The notes under the pieces: generated by a model
The model's database searches: none
Told to the model about the DNA's origin: nothing
What the model saw: only the letters and a program-made list of their open reading frames with translations
In this document: piece after piece, positions 18,843 through 29,300 of the stretch
How positions within the stretch are numbered: the stretch's first letter is position 1
Layout: each line of letters opens with the position of its first letter
Source of the DNA: Paracidovorax avenae
GTDB lineage: Bacteria > Pseudomonadota > Gammaproteobacteria > Burkholderiales > Burkholderiaceae_C
Direction of reading: 5' to 3'
Assembly (NCBI RefSeq): GCF_040892545.1
Contig: NZ_CP156079.1
Location: forward strand, 3,693,501 to 3,757,500
DNA: 64,000 nt
Made by a program: the position numbers and the translations under genes

Positions 18843-19670
18843 ATGACGTACTGCGTCGCCATCAAGCTCAATGCCGGACTGGTCTTCCTGTCCGATTCCC
18901 GCACCAACGCCGGCCTCGACCAGATCAGCTCCTTCCGCAAGATGATGATCTACGAGCGCCCGGGCGACCGCTTCATGGTGCTGCTCTCGGCCGGCAACCT
19001 GAGCATCTCCCAATCGGTGCGGGAAATCCTGCAGACCGAGCAACTGGTGGACCGCGACGGCAGCGATCCCATCACCATCTGGAACGCCAAGAGCATGTTC
19101 GATGCCGCCCGCGTGCTGGGCTCGGCCGTGCGCCACGTGCACGAGCGCGACGGTGCGGCGCTCAAGCGCTCGGGGGTGGATTTCAATGTGTCGATGGTGT
19201 TCGGCGGCCAGATCGAGGGCGAGGGCATGCGGCTCTTCCAGGTCTATTCGGCCGGCAATTTCATCGAAGCCACGCCCGAGACACCCTACTTCCAGGTGGG
19301 CGAGTCCAAGTACGGCAAGCCCGTGCTGGACCGCGTGCTCACGCCCGACACGCCGCTGGACGAGGCCGCCAAGTGCGCGCTGGTGTCCATGGACAGCACG
19401 CTCAAGTCCAACCTCTCGGTGGGACTGCCGCTGGACCTGGTGGTGTACGAGGCCGGACGCCTCTCCACCGACAAGATCGTCTGCATCGACGAGCAGAACC
19501 CGTACTTCCGCATGGTGCGCAGCAGCTGGGGCGAACGCCTGCGCCAGGTGTTCGACAGCATCGAGGACCCGGCCTGGAACGGCGGAGCGACCTCGGTGCC
19601 GATCCTGGCGGAGACCACGCGCAGCCGGCCCCTGAAGAAGATCGGTACGCCGAGCGACAAGCTCATCTGA
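18843..19670 (+). CDS. Anbu-type (ancestral beta subunit) proteasome-like peptidase
   Basis: 275 aa. It begins MTYCVAIKLNAGLVFLSDSR; after Met removal Thr2 would be the N-terminal nucleophile of the Ntn-hydrolase fold shared by HslV and the 20S proteasome. The conserved Asp in LSDSRTNAG and the Lys in FRKMMIYE match the catalytic positions. ATG at 18843 is chosen because any longer start would bury this Thr. Anbu genes usually travel with alpha-E, transglutaminase-like and ATP-grasp genes; none of those is in this window. Upstream, across about 230 bases, is the divergent vgrG. Peptidase activity of Anbu is weakly established, so the role is open. Confidence 0.87.
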   Translation: MTYCVAIKLNAGLVFLSDSRTNAGLDQISSFRKMMIYERPGDRFMVLLSAGNLSISQSVREILQTEQLVDRDGSDPITIWNAKSMFDAARVLGSAVRHVHERDGAALKRSGVDFNVSMVFGGQIEGEGMRLFQVYSAGNFIEATPETPYFQVGESKYGKPVLDRVLTPDTPLDEAAKCALVSMDSTLKSNLSVGLPLDLVVYEAGRLSTDKIVCIDEQNPYFRMVRSSWGERLRQVFDSIEDPAWNGGATSVPILAETTRSRPLKKIGTPSDKLI

Positions 19671-19757
19671 GGCGCCGGGCGGCGGCGCACCCCTGACTTG
19701 CCGGGCGGCCCCGCCACCCTCCGAACTTCCCGCCCTGCCCTGCCGGCCCCTTCCGCG

Positions 19758-20585
19758 ATGACGACGCCCCTTCCGCTGGTCTTTTCCCACGCGAACAGTT
19801 TTCCGGCAGGAACGTACCGCGTGCTCTTCTCCCAGCTGCGCGATCGCGGCTTCGACGTGCATGCGGTGGACCGCTTCGGGCACGACCCGCGCTATCCGGT
19901 CACCAGCAACTGGCCCGCGCTGGTGCAGCAGCTCGCCGACTTCGCGCGGGAGCGGGCGGACCGCGCGGGCGGGCCGGTGTTCCTGGTGGGGCATTCGCTG
20001 GGCGGTTTCCTCAGCGTGATGGCGGCGGCGCGGCATCCGGAACTCGCGCGCGGCGTGGTGATGGTGGATTCCCCGCTCATCGGCGGCTGGCGCGCCGGGG
20101 CGCTGGGCATGGCCAAGCGCACGCAGGTGGTGGGCGCGGTTTCGCCGGGCAAGATCAGCCGGGCGCGCCGCAACCGCTGGGACAGTGCCGAGGACGCCTT
20201 CGAGCATTTCCGGCGCAAGAAGGCCTTCGCGCATTGGGACGAGGCGGTGCTGCGCGACTATGTGGACCACGGGCTGCGACCGCACGGGGACGGCGGCGTG
20301 GCCCTGCACTTCGAGCGCGAGGTGGAGACCGCCATCTACAACACCCTGCCCCACAACCTGGGCCGGCTGCTGTCCACGCACCCGCTGCGCTGCCCGGCCG
20401 CATTCATCGGCGGGCTGGGCTCCGAGGAACTGCGGCAGGTGGGCATGGAATTCACACGCCGCGTGACGCGGGGCCGCATCACCATGCTCGAGGGAAGCCA
20501 TCTGTTCCCGATGGAGCAACCCCGCGCCACGGCTGCGGCCGTCGAGGCCGCGGTGCTCAACCTGATCGGCGCGCCGGCGGACTGA
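19758..20585 (+). CDS. Alpha/beta-fold hydrolase
   Basis: 275 aa from ATG 19758; the longer frame back to 19698 has no homology. Features of the fold are visible in order: the HANSFPAGTYRVLFSQL oxyanion region, DRFGHDPRYPV, the nucleophile elbow VGHSLGGFLS, VMVDSPLIGGW and the late His in EGSHLFPME. Asp could come from the GLGSEEL or neighbouring strand. Substrate unknown; esterase or lipase-like activity on a small ester is typical. It lies 87 bases after the Anbu gene in the same direction, so the two may be cotranscribed. Confidence 0.88.
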   Translation: MTTPLPLVFSHANSFPAGTYRVLFSQLRDRGFDVHAVDRFGHDPRYPVTSNWPALVQQLADFARERADRAGGPVFLVGHSLGGFLSVMAAARHPELARGVVMVDSPLIGGWRAGALGMAKRTQVVGAVSPGKISRARRNRWDSAEDAFEHFRRKKAFAHWDEAVLRDYVDHGLRPHGDGGVALHFEREVETAIYNTLPHNLGRLLSTHPLRCPAAFIGGLGSEELRQVGMEFTRRVTRGRITMLEGSHLFPMEQPRATAAAVEAAVLNLIGAPAD

Positions 20586-20881
20586 AGCGGCGAGGCGAGG
20601 CGGGGCGAGGGCTGGCGCACGGCGAGGCGCTGTGCCGCCCGGTGGGCATCTCCCGCCCTCCGGAACGGAAGCCGGAAAAAATCACGGACGCAGGGGCCCG
20701 CGATCCCCTACACTGCGGCGCAAGCTGGTTACATATGGACACAGAGGTGCCACCATCCGATCCCTGCGCAGCGAACGCAGGCGGGCGGCGCTCCGTTTTT
20801 CCGCGGGTCGCCCGCAGTCCTGGCTCCTGCTGACCCGCCATGCCCGAGCCTGCCACCTGATCCAAACGAGGGAATCCCACC

Positions 20882-22354
20882 ATGGCCCAACGAAAGAGTC
20901 CTGCCCGCTTTGCCAAAGACCGGCGCGTCGCGCACCTGCGCGGCCTCGCCGCCGCCAACGGATCGGCCGACACCCCGTGGCCGTGGGACGCGCTGATCGC
21001 GCTCGAGGATGAACTGGTCGGGCGGGTCGTGCTGCCCGGCAGTGCGGACTACGACGAGGCCCGGCAGGAGTCGAACCCTGCGTTCCAGGCCTATCCGCTG
21101 CTCATCATCTATTGCGAGTGCGAAGACGACGTGATGCTGAGCCTGGCCTTCGCCAGGACCTGGAAGGCCTGGGTCGCGGTCCGCTGCGGGGGCCACAGCA
21201 CGGCCGGCTATTCGGTCAACCAGATGGGCGTGGTCATCGACCTGAGCGATCTCAGCGGCGTGATGATCGACCCGGGCGCCGAACGGGTGCACGTGCTGCC
21301 GGGCACGGATTTCGACCATTTCAACGGCGCCATGGGCGCGACGGGCTGGCACGTGCCGACGGGCGCCTGCGGCAATGTCTGCGTGGGAGGCTTCGTGCAG
21401 GGCGGGGGCTACGGCTACACGTCGCGGGCATACGGCATCCAGAGCGACCTGGTGGAGTCGATGCGCGTGGCCCTGGCCGACGGCCGGATCGTGACGGCCA
21501 GCGCGACGGAGAACGCCGAGCTGTACTGGGCCATGCGGGGCGGCACGGGCGGCAACTTCGGCGTGCTGCTGCAGGTCACCTACCGCATGGTGCGGCTGCC
21601 GAGCGTCTGGGCCTGGGCCATTTCCTGGGAAGCCGCCGACGCCGCCGACGTGCTCGTGCTGCTGCAGGAGCAATTCATGCGCACCGGCGCGCCGGACGAA
21701 CTGGGCTACATGATGAACCTGGGCTTCCGCGACGGAAAGCCGGTGTTCATGATCCAGGGCATGTACTGCGGTTCACGCGAAAAGGGCTTGCTGGCCATCG
21801 ATGCGCTGCTGAAGTTTCCGACGGCCAGGCTGCTCGTGGACCGCAGCGGCAGCTACCCTGCCATGAACCGGTACCTGGACGACCACCCCTACGACCTGCC
21901 CCAGGGCCTGACGGAAGGCACCTGCGAAAGCAAGGCCTGCGGCTACCTGGACAGGCAGCTGACCAAGGCGCAGTGGCAGTCGGTGATCGACTACTTCGCC
22001 ACGTCGCCCAACACGTATTCGATGGCCTACCTGGAGCCCTACGGCGGCGCGATCGAACGCTATCCGGTGGAGGACAGCGCATTCATCCACCGCCACGTGG
22101 ACGCGGATTTCGTGATGGACGTGTTCTGGACCAAACCGGAAGACCGAGCGACAGTGCAAAACTGGCTGACGGGATTCCAGGCCCTGATGCGCCCGATGCT
22201 GACCGGCAAGGTGTACCAGAACTATCCGGACGGCTCGCTCCAGGACTACGTGGACGCCTACTGGGACCAGGATGTGTACGCCCGGCTCCAGAGGGTCAAG
22301 CGGGCCTACGATCCGGACAACTTCTTCCACTTCGCGCAGAGCGTGAAGCCGTAG
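20882..22354 (+). CDS. FAD-linked oxidoreductase, berberine-bridge-enzyme-like
   Basis: 490 aa, no signal peptide. The PCMH-type FAD-binding half (about 55-235) has RCGGHSTAGYS, then GACGNVCVGGFVQGGGYG. H105 of CGGHS and C163 of GAC align with the two residues that tether FAD covalently in bicovalent family members. The C-terminal BBE domain is present: VYQNYPDGSL and ending AYDPDNFFHFAQSV. Family members oxidise sugars, alcohols or plant-type alkaloids using O2; substrate cannot be told here. A good upstream AGGGAATCCCACC ribosome site supports ATG 20882. It converges with the GGDEF gene. Confidence 0.9.
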   Translation: MAQRKSPARFAKDRRVAHLRGLAAANGSADTPWPWDALIALEDELVGRVVLPGSADYDEARQESNPAFQAYPLLIIYCECEDDVMLSLAFARTWKAWVAVRCGGHSTAGYSVNQMGVVIDLSDLSGVMIDPGAERVHVLPGTDFDHFNGAMGATGWHVPTGACGNVCVGGFVQGGGYGYTSRAYGIQSDLVESMRVALADGRIVTASATENAELYWAMRGGTGGNFGVLLQVTYRMVRLPSVWAWAISWEAADAADVLVLLQEQFMRTGAPDELGYMMNLGFRDGKPVFMIQGMYCGSREKGLLAIDALLKFPTARLLVDRSGSYPAMNRYLDDHPYDLPQGLTEGTCESKACGYLDRQLTKAQWQSVIDYFATSPNTYSMAYLEPYGGAIERYPVEDSAFIHRHVDADFVMDVFWTKPEDRATVQNWLTGFQALMRPMLTGKVYQNYPDGSLQDYVDAYWDQDVYARLQRVKRAYDPDNFFHFAQSVKP

Positions 22355-22400
22355 GCACGGCGCGGGCACGGAGCGGGCGGCCCGCCCTCCCCTGCTCCGC

Positions 22401-23729
22401 TCAGCCCTGGCCCGCGTAGCACACGCAGCCGGGGCCGGACCGCTTGGCGGCGTACATGGCCTGGTCGGCGCGGGTCATGAGCAGTTCGATATCGCCCGCG
22501 AGCGGCGGGTGCATGGCAACGCCGATGCTCGCGCCCACGCACACGTCGTGGCCCCCGACATCCATGGGCTCGGAAATGGCCGAGATGATGCGCGAGCCGA
22601 TCTGCCCGGCGAGGTCCGCCTGCACGTCGGTGTCGAGCATCACCAGGAATTCGTCGCCGCCCAGGCGGGCCACGGTGTCGTTGCCGCGCACGGCATGGGC
22701 CAGCCGGCGGGCCACGTAGCGCAGCACCTCGTCGCCGACCTTGTGGCCATGCCCGTCGTTGATCTTCTTGAATCCGTCGAGGTCGATGAACAGCAGCGCG
22801 ACCGCGCCTCCGCGCGTGCGGATCTCCGACAGCGAGCGCTCGAAGCGGTTGTGGAAGGCCGAGCGGTTGTGCAGGCCCGTGAGCGAATCGTGGTTGGCGA
22901 GGTAGTGCTGCTGCCGCGATATCTCCATCTTGGCCGAGATGTCCTGCACCAGCGACATGATCGAGGTCACGCGGCCGATCTCGTCGGTGAGCGCCGAGTT
23001 GAACCATTCGCAATGGACCTCGGTGCCGTCCGCGCGCAGCAGGCTCGATTCCACCCGGTTGCGGGTGGCCCGGCCGGAGCGCAGTTCGGAGAACGCCTGG
23101 GACAGATGGTGATCCATGGCGGAGGTGCCGGGCAGCTCGTGCAGGCGGCGGCGCTCGATCTGCACCAGATCCTGCCAGCCCATGAGTTCGATGGCGCGGC
23201 GCGAGCAGCGCAGCACGCGGAGCTGGTCGTCCATCTCGAGCACGGCCAGGGGGCTGTTGTCCATGTGCGAGGACAGCCGCTGGTTGGCCGCGCGCAGCGC
23301 GTTCATCGCGACCTGCAGTTCGTCCACGTCCAGCGCGGCCGTGACGAAGCCGACGATGTCCCCGCGCGTGTCCCGCCAGGGGGACAGGCAGATCGTGCGC
23401 CAGGATTCGCGCCCTTCCGGGTCGAGCACCAGCCGCTGGTAGCTCACCCGCTCGCCCAGCAGCACGCGCTGCACGTACGGCATGAAGCGGGAGTGGTTGT
23501 ATTCCCCGTAGAGCTCGAAGAGGGTCTTGCCGACGATGTCGGAGGGCGCGGCGCGGAACCAGCGGGCGTACTCGTCGTTGACATAGACGACGCGCTCGGC
23601 CCGGGAAATGACGGCAACGGTGGCGCCCACATTGCGCGTGAGCAGGCTGAGCATGTCAGTGTCTGAAATGTCCGGCGCCATCCCGGCAACGGAAGACATG
23701 CCGTCCAGCGGCAATGGATTCGGCGTCAT
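22401..23729 (-). CDS. PAS-PAS-GGDEF diguanylate cyclase
   Basis: 442 aa, cytoplasmic. Two PAS domains (about 28-135 and 150-265, each with RVVYVNDEYARWF or LRVLRCSRRAIELMGW style motifs) precede a complete GGDEF domain (about 275-435): NHDSLTGLHNRSAF, LLFIDLDGFKKIND, the intact LGGDEFLVML signature near residue 356 and the closing ADQAMYAAK. It should make c-di-GMP from GTP. There is no RxxD inhibitory site immediately in front of GGDEF (GNDTVARLGGDEF has N rather than R at that position). It lies downstream of uppP on the same strand but across 217 bases with hairpins, so it is probably separately transcribed. Confidence 0.93.
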   Translation of the reverse strand: MTPNPLPLDGMSSVAGMAPDISDTDMLSLLTRNVGATVAVISRAERVVYVNDEYARWFRAAPSDIVGKTLFELYGEYNHSRFMPYVQRVLLGERVSYQRLVLDPEGRESWRTICLSPWRDTRGDIVGFVTAALDVDELQVAMNALRAANQRLSSHMDNSPLAVLEMDDQLRVLRCSRRAIELMGWQDLVQIERRRLHELPGTSAMDHHLSQAFSELRSGRATRNRVESSLLRADGTEVHCEWFNSALTDEIGRVTSIMSLVQDISAKMEISRQQHYLANHDSLTGLHNRSAFHNRFERSLSEIRTRGGAVALLFIDLDGFKKINDGHGHKVGDEVLRYVARRLAHAVRGNDTVARLGGDEFLVMLDTDVQADLAGQIGSRIISAISEPMDVGGHDVCVGASIGVAMHPPLAGDIELLMTRADQAMYAAKRSGPGCVCYAGQG

Positions 23730-23826
23730 GGTGGACAGCGGTTCCTCTACCGTCCGGCTCCTGCCTCCGCATGCGCGGTACGGCCGGCAGGCCCGGACCC
23801 TGTCTGCGTCATCCCCCGTCGAATGC

Positions 23827-23895
23827 AGCGCTACCAGGGGCCCTCGATAGCGCTCAGCTTATCACTTTCCTTTTCACATAGCAGCACGTGCTATG
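23827..23895. promoter_or_regulatory. Two inverted repeats between uppP and the PAS-GGDEF gene
   Basis: AGCGCTA at 23827-23833 pairs with TAGCGCT at 23848-23854, and CATAGCA at 23877-23883 pairs with TGCTATG at 23889-23895. They sit downstream of uppP and 100-170 bases upstream of the GGDEF start, in a locally AT-richer patch. They could form a terminator for uppP or operator sites for the GGDEF gene. No long T-run follows. Confidence 0.4.
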
Positions 23896-23946
23896 CAGTG
23901 ATATGAAACCGGCATGCGAACGCCTTCCGTGCCGCGGCGCGGAAAG

Positions 23947-24771
23947 TCATTCCGCCCAGTGTACCCAGCCGGTCCAGGCTGTGGCAAGCACCACGATGCC
24001 GAAAACGATGCGGTAATAGGCGAAGGGCACGAAGCTGTGGGTGCTGATGTAGCGCAGCAGCCAGCGCACGCACAGCCAGGCGCTCGCGAACGAGAACAGC
24101 AGGCCCACGGCGAACATCGGCAGGTCGGCCATCGACAGCAGGTGCCGCTCCTTGTAGAGGCTGTACACGCCCGCGCCGATCAGCGTGGGGATCGCCAGGA
24201 AGAACGAGAAATCGGTGGCGGCCCTGCGCGACAGGCCCAGCAGCATGCCGCCGATGATGGTGGCGCCGCTGCGGCTCGTGCCCGGCACCATGGCCAGGCA
24301 CTGCACCAGCCCGACCTTCAGCGCGTCCAGCGGGGTCATCTCGTCCACGGAGTCCACGCGCACGGCGCCGGGGGCCCGCCGCTCGGCCCAGAGGATGACG
24401 AAGCCGCCCAGGATGAAGGTGGATGCCACGACCACCGGCGTGAAGAGGTGCTCCTTGATCGCCTTGCCGAAGATCAGCGCGAGCACCACGGCCGGCAGGA
24501 AGCCGATGAGCACATTGAGGGCGAAGCGCCGGGCCCGGGGCTGGGTGGGCAGCGCCACCAGGGTGTCGCGGATCTTCTGCCAGTACACCAGCACGACCGC
24601 GAAGATCGCGCCGGTCTGGATGGCGATGTCGAATACCTTGGCCTTGTCATCGTCGAAACCGAGCAGCGCGCCCGCGAGGATCAGGTGGCCGGTGGAGGAG
24701 ATGGGGAGAAACTCGGTCAGGCCCTCGACCACGCCCATGACGGCGGCCTTGGCCAGCAAGATGAAATCCAC
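23947..24771 (-). CDS. uppP: Undecaprenyl-diphosphatase UppP (BacA)
   Basis: 274 aa, about eight membrane segments. Both signature regions are present: [15 protein letters not shown] with E16 and E20, and [11 protein letters not shown] in the second half. The enzyme removes a phosphate from undecaprenyl pyrophosphate on the outer face of the inner membrane so the lipid carrier can be reused for peptidoglycan and LPS; excess activity gives bacitracin resistance. It lies 39 bases after the outer-membrane component of the efflux operon on the same strand, so readthrough from that operon is possible. Confidence 0.97.
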   Translation of the reverse strand: MDFILLAKAAVMGVVEGLTEFLPISSTGHLILAGALLGFDDDKAKVFDIAIQTGAIFAVVLVYWQKIRDTLVALPTQPRARRFALNVLIGFLPAVVLALIFGKAIKEHLFTPVVVASTFILGGFVILWAERRAPGAVRVDSVDEMTPLDALKVGLVQCLAMVPGTSRSGATIIGGMLLGLSRRAATDFSFFLAIPTLIGAGVYSLYKERHLLSMADLPMFAVGLLFSFASAWLCVRWLLRYISTHSFVPFAYYRIVFGIVVLATAWTGWVHWAE

Positions 24772-24810
24772 GGAAATCCTTTTTCGTGTGGTGGGGACAG
24801 CAGCCGCGGA

Positions 24811-26328
24811 TTATCGGTTCTCGGCATCGCCCTGCGCGGCCGTGGCGGCGCCCCCGCCCTCCATCCAGGAGGCCTGCCACCCGCCGCCCAGGGCCTGGAT
24901 GAGCGATGCCACCGCGAGCTGGCGGCTCACCTGCAGCTGCAGCAGGGCGCGCCGCGCGGACAGCGCCGATACCTGGGCGGTGACCACGTCGGTGTAGCTC
25001 ACCTGCCCGGCGCGGTAGCGGTTGAGCATCTGCTCCTCGGTGCGCTGGGCGGCGGACACGGCCTCCTGCCGCAGCGGCTCCTGCGCCTGCAGGGTGCGCA
25101 CTGCCGTGAGCTGGTCTTCCACCGTCTGGAAGGCACCCAGCACCGTCTGGCGGTAGTTGGCCACGCGCGCGTCGCGGGCCGCACGCGCCTGGTCCACGCG
25201 CGCAGCGATGGCACCGCCGTCGAACACCGTCTGTGCGGCCGACAGGCCCAGCGACCACAGCGCGCCGGAGGCGCTGAACAAATCGCCCAGGCCGGTGCCG
25301 CTGCGCCCCAGGGACGCCGTGAGGCTGAAGCTGGGGAAGTAGGCGGAGCGCTGCACGCCGATCTGCGCGTTGGCGGCGGCGACGGCGCGCTCGGCCGCGG
25401 CGATGTCCGGGCGGCGCTCCAGCAGGGTCGATGGCAGCCCCGCGGGCACCGCGGGCACGCTGGCCACCCAGGTGCCGGCAGGCAGGCTGAATGCGGCCGG
25501 CGGCTGGCCCGCCAGTACGGCGATGGCGTGCTCGTAGCCGGCACGGTTGCGCTGGGCGGTGGCGAGATCGGCGCGGGCGTTGGCGAGCTGGGTGCGCGCC
25601 TGCAGCACGTCCGACTGCGCGGCCACGCCGGCGTCGTAGCGGTTCTGGGCGATGCGCAGGGCGCGGTCGTAGGCCTGTACCGTGTCGCTCAGCAATGCGG
25701 CCTCGGCATCCGCCTCGCGCAGCTGGAAGTACGCAGCCACGAGCGAGCCCACGGCCGAGAGCCGCGCCGCGGCGAGGTCCGCCTCGCTGGCCTGTGCACT
25801 GGCCCGGGCGCTGTCCACGGTGCTGCCCAGGCGCCCCCACACATCCGGCGCCCAGGTCGCGCCCAGCGCCGCCTGGGCCGTGGTGCCATTGCGCGCGGAG
25901 CCCTCTCCGCCCGCGCGGGTCTCGCTGGCCGACAGGCTCACCCCTGGCAGCAGGCCGGCGCGCTGCTCGCGCACCAGGCCCTGGGCCTGGGCATAGGCGG
26001 CCACGGCCGCGGCGATGTTCTGGTTCGATACCTGCACCTGGGCGGCGAGGCGGTTCAGTTCCTCGTCACCGAACAGCGTCCACCAGTCGCCGCGGTCGGC
26101 GGCGTCGGAGGGCGCGGCCGGCTGCCAGAGCGCCCCCGCCTCCTTGAAGGCGGTGGGCATGGGGGTGGTGAGCGCCGGGGGCTGGTACGGCGGCGCGACC
26201 GAGCAGGCGGCCAGCCAGGCCGGCAGCAGCGCCGCGGCGCAGGCGCGCAACATGCGCGGGGCGGACGGCGCGCGGGCCACCGGGCGGGCGGCCAGGGCGG
26301 GCCGGGGGGCGGAAGGATCGAAGGTCAT
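24811..26328 (-). CDS. NodT/OprM-family outer-membrane efflux lipoprotein
   Basis: 505 aa. The N-terminus has a basic and hydrophobic leader with a lipobox (LPAWLAACSVAPPY), so it should be lipidated and sorted to the outer membrane. Two repeated OEP domains follow: WWTLFGDEELNRLAAQ and LRIAQNRYDAGVAAQSDVLQA in the first half, and RRPDIAAAERAVAAANAQIG with NRYRAGQVSYTDVVTAQ in the second. It forms the trimeric exit duct for the MdtABC-like pump. ATG at 26328 overlaps the mdtC stop by four bases (ATGA). In Pseudomonas the equivalent in muxABC-opmB has the same order. Confidence 0.95.
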   Translation of the reverse strand: MTFDPSAPRPALAARPVARAPSAPRMLRACAAALLPAWLAACSVAPPYQPPALTTPMPTAFKEAGALWQPAAPSDAADRGDWWTLFGDEELNRLAAQVQVSNQNIAAAVAAYAQAQGLVREQRAGLLPGVSLSASETRAGGEGSARNGTTAQAALGATWAPDVWGRLGSTVDSARASAQASEADLAAARLSAVGSLVAAYFQLREADAEAALLSDTVQAYDRALRIAQNRYDAGVAAQSDVLQARTQLANARADLATAQRNRAGYEHAIAVLAGQPPAAFSLPAGTWVASVPAVPAGLPSTLLERRPDIAAAERAVAAANAQIGVQRSAYFPSFSLTASLGRSGTGLGDLFSASGALWSLGLSAAQTVFDGGAIAARVDQARAARDARVANYRQTVLGAFQTVEDQLTAVRTLQAQEPLRQEAVSAAQRTEEQMLNRYRAGQVSYTDVVTAQVSALSARRALLQLQVSRQLAVASLIQALGGGWQASWMEGGGAATAAQGDAENR

Positions 26329-29300
26329 GGGTGTTGCGCGGGCACGGCCGGTGGCGTGTCGGCGGCGCGGCTGAGGTGTCGTTCGTTGCCGGAGGGGCGG
26401 CGGAGCCGGTCGAGCAGCACATAGACCACGGGCGTGGTCAGCAGCGTGAGCAGCTGGCTGGCGATCAGCCCGCCGATGATGGCCACGCCCAGGGGCTGGC
26501 GCAGTTCGGAACCCTGCCCGAAGCCGATGGCCAGCGGCAGCGCGCCCAGGGCGGCGGCCAGGGTGGTCATCAGGATGGGGCGGAAGCGCAGCATGCAGGC
26601 CTCGCGCACCGCCTGCGTGGCCGACAGGCCGCGCGCTCGCTCGGCCTCCAGCGCGAAGTCGATGATGAGGATGGCGTTCTTCTTCACGATGCCGATCAGG
26701 AGGAACACACCGATGAGCGCGATGATGGTGAACTGCATGTTGAACAGCAGCAGCGCGAGCACCGCGCCCACGCCGGCCGACGGCAGCGTGGTGAGCACGG
26801 TGACGGGGTGGATCAGGCTTTCGTAGAGGATGCCCAGCACGATGTAGATCACCACGATGGCCGCCAGGATCAGGAAGAACTGCTGCCCCTGCGTCTGCTG
26901 GAAACTGCGCGCCGTGCCCTCGAAGCTGCCGCGCACGTTCGTGGGCATGGCGATGTCGGCCTCGGCCTGCGCGACGATCTGCCGCGCCTCGCCGAGCGAG
27001 GTGTTGCCGTCCAGGTTGAACGAGATGGTGGTGGCCAGTTCGCCATCCTGGTGGCTGATGGAGGTGGGCGAGGAACGCTCCACCACCTTCGCGATGGCCG
27101 AGAGCGGCACCATGCTTTCCTGGGTGTTGGCCAGCACCTGCCCGGTGGACGCTCCGCGCTGGCCGGGGTTGGCCGGCGAGCCGGTGGCGCCCGACGGGTT
27201 GGCGGGCACGAAGACGTCCTTGAGCGCCGGCGGGCCGCGCGTGTAGCCGGGCGCCCACTCCATGATGACCGAGTACTGGTTCAGCTCGCTGTAGATGGTG
27301 GCCACGGACCGCTGGCCGAAGGCGTTGTAGAGCGCCGCGTCGATGGCCGCCGCGCTCACGCCCAGGCGTGCGGCGCTGTCGCGGTCCACTTCCACGTAGG
27401 TTTCGGAACCGTTGTCGGCCTGGTCGGTGTCCACATCGGTGAGCAGCGTCTCCTGCTTCAGGCGCTCGGCCAGCCTGGTCGCCCAGGCGCGCAGGTCGGC
27501 GAGGTTGTCGCTCTTGAGCGTGTACTGGTAGGTGGAGTTGCTGGATCGCCCGCCCATGCGCAAATCCTGCACGGGCGAGAGGAAGACCTGCAGGCCGGTG
27601 AGCGCGGCGAGCTGCGGCCGCAGCCGGCCGACCACGGCCATGCTGGGATCGCTGCGCTCTGATACGGGCTTGAGGTTGACGAACATGAACCCGCCGCCCG
27701 CGCGCCCTCCCCCGGAGAAGCCCACCACGGTGTCCACGGCCGGGTCCTTGCGGATGATGTCCACGGCCTGGCGCAATTTGTCCGCCAGCGCCCCGGACGA
27801 AATGCTCTGGTCCGCGCGCAGCCCGGCCACGAGCTGGCCGTTGTCCTGCTGCGGGAAGAAGCCCTTGGGGATATGGCTGAACAGGTACACGTTGAGGCCG
27901 ATCACCGCGAGCAGGATCACGACGACGAGCGCCTTGCTCGCCAGCGCCCAGTCCAGCGCATGGCCGTAGCCGCGCAGCACCGCATCCTGCGCGGCGACGG
28001 TCCAGCGGGCGAAGCGGCCCCGGGGCCGGGGTGGCGCCCCCGGGTGGCCGTCCGCGCCTTCCGGGCGCAGCAGCCAGGCGCACATCATGGGCGTGGTGGT
28101 GAGCGAGATCACCAGGGAGATCGCCACCGCGACCGAGAGGGTGACCGCGAATTCGCGGAACAGCCGGCCCACCTGCCCGTCCATGAAAAGCAGCGGGATG
28201 AACACTGCCACCAGCGACAGGCTGATCGACAACACGGTGAAGCCGACCTCGCGCGCGCCCTGCAGGGCCGCCTCCATGCGGTCCATGCCGGCCTCGATGT
28301 GGCGGCTGGTGTTCTCCAGCACCACGATGGCGTCATCGACCACGAAGCCGGTGGCCACCGTGAGGGCCATGAGGCTGAGGTTGTTCAGGCTGAAGCCCAG
28401 CAGGTACATGATGCCGAAGGTGCCCAGCAGCGAGACCACCGTGGCCACCGCCGGGATCACCGTGGCGCGGGCCTTGCGCAGGAACAGGCCCACCACCAGC
28501 ACCACCAGCGCGATGGAGACCATCAGCGTGACCTCGATCTCGCGCAGCGACGCCCGGATGGAGTTGGTGCTGTCCGAGGCCACGGCGATGCGGATGTCCT
28601 GCGGCAGCTGCGCCTGCAGGGAGGGGATGAGCGCGCGCACGCCGTCCACCGTCTGGATGATGTTGGCGCCCGGCTGGCGCGTGATGAGCACGACGATGGC
28701 CGGCTCGCCGTTGAAGAGGCCCAGCGTGCGGGTGTTCTCCACGCCGTCGATCACCTGCGCCACGTCGCCCAGGCGCACCGGCGCGCCGTCGCGCCAGGCG
28801 ATCACGAGGTCCGCGTAGTCGGCGGCGCGCCGCGACGGCGAAGGGGTGTAGATCTGCATGCGCCGGCCGTCGCTCTCGATGGCGCCCTTGGGGCGGTTGG
28901 CGTTGGCCGCCTGGATGGCGGCGCGCACGTCCTCCGAGCCGATGCCGTAGCGGTTCAGCGCGAACGGCAGCAGTTCCACGCGCACGGCGGGCAGCGAGCC
29001 GCCGCCGATTTCCACGTCGCCCACGCCCTCCACCTGCGAGATGCGCTGGCTGACCACGTTGGAGACGGCATCGTAGATCTCGCCCGGCGTGCGCGACCTG
29101 GAGGTGAGCGCGAGGATGATGACCGGCGAATCCGCCGGGTTGATCTTGCGGTAGGTCGGATTGCTGCGCAGGGTGGCGGGCAGGTCCGCCCGCGAGGCGT
29201 TGATGGCGGCCTGCACCTCGCGCGCGGCGCTGTCGATCTTGCGGTTCAGGTCGAACTGCAGGCTGATGCGCGCCGAACCGCTCGAGCTGGAGGACGTCAT

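Noticed and set aside
24811..28083. 1090-codon minus-strand frame starting inside mdtC
   Set aside because: Real coding in this frame starts at ATG 26328 (outer-membrane lipoprotein). The upstream part is a shadow of mdtC.
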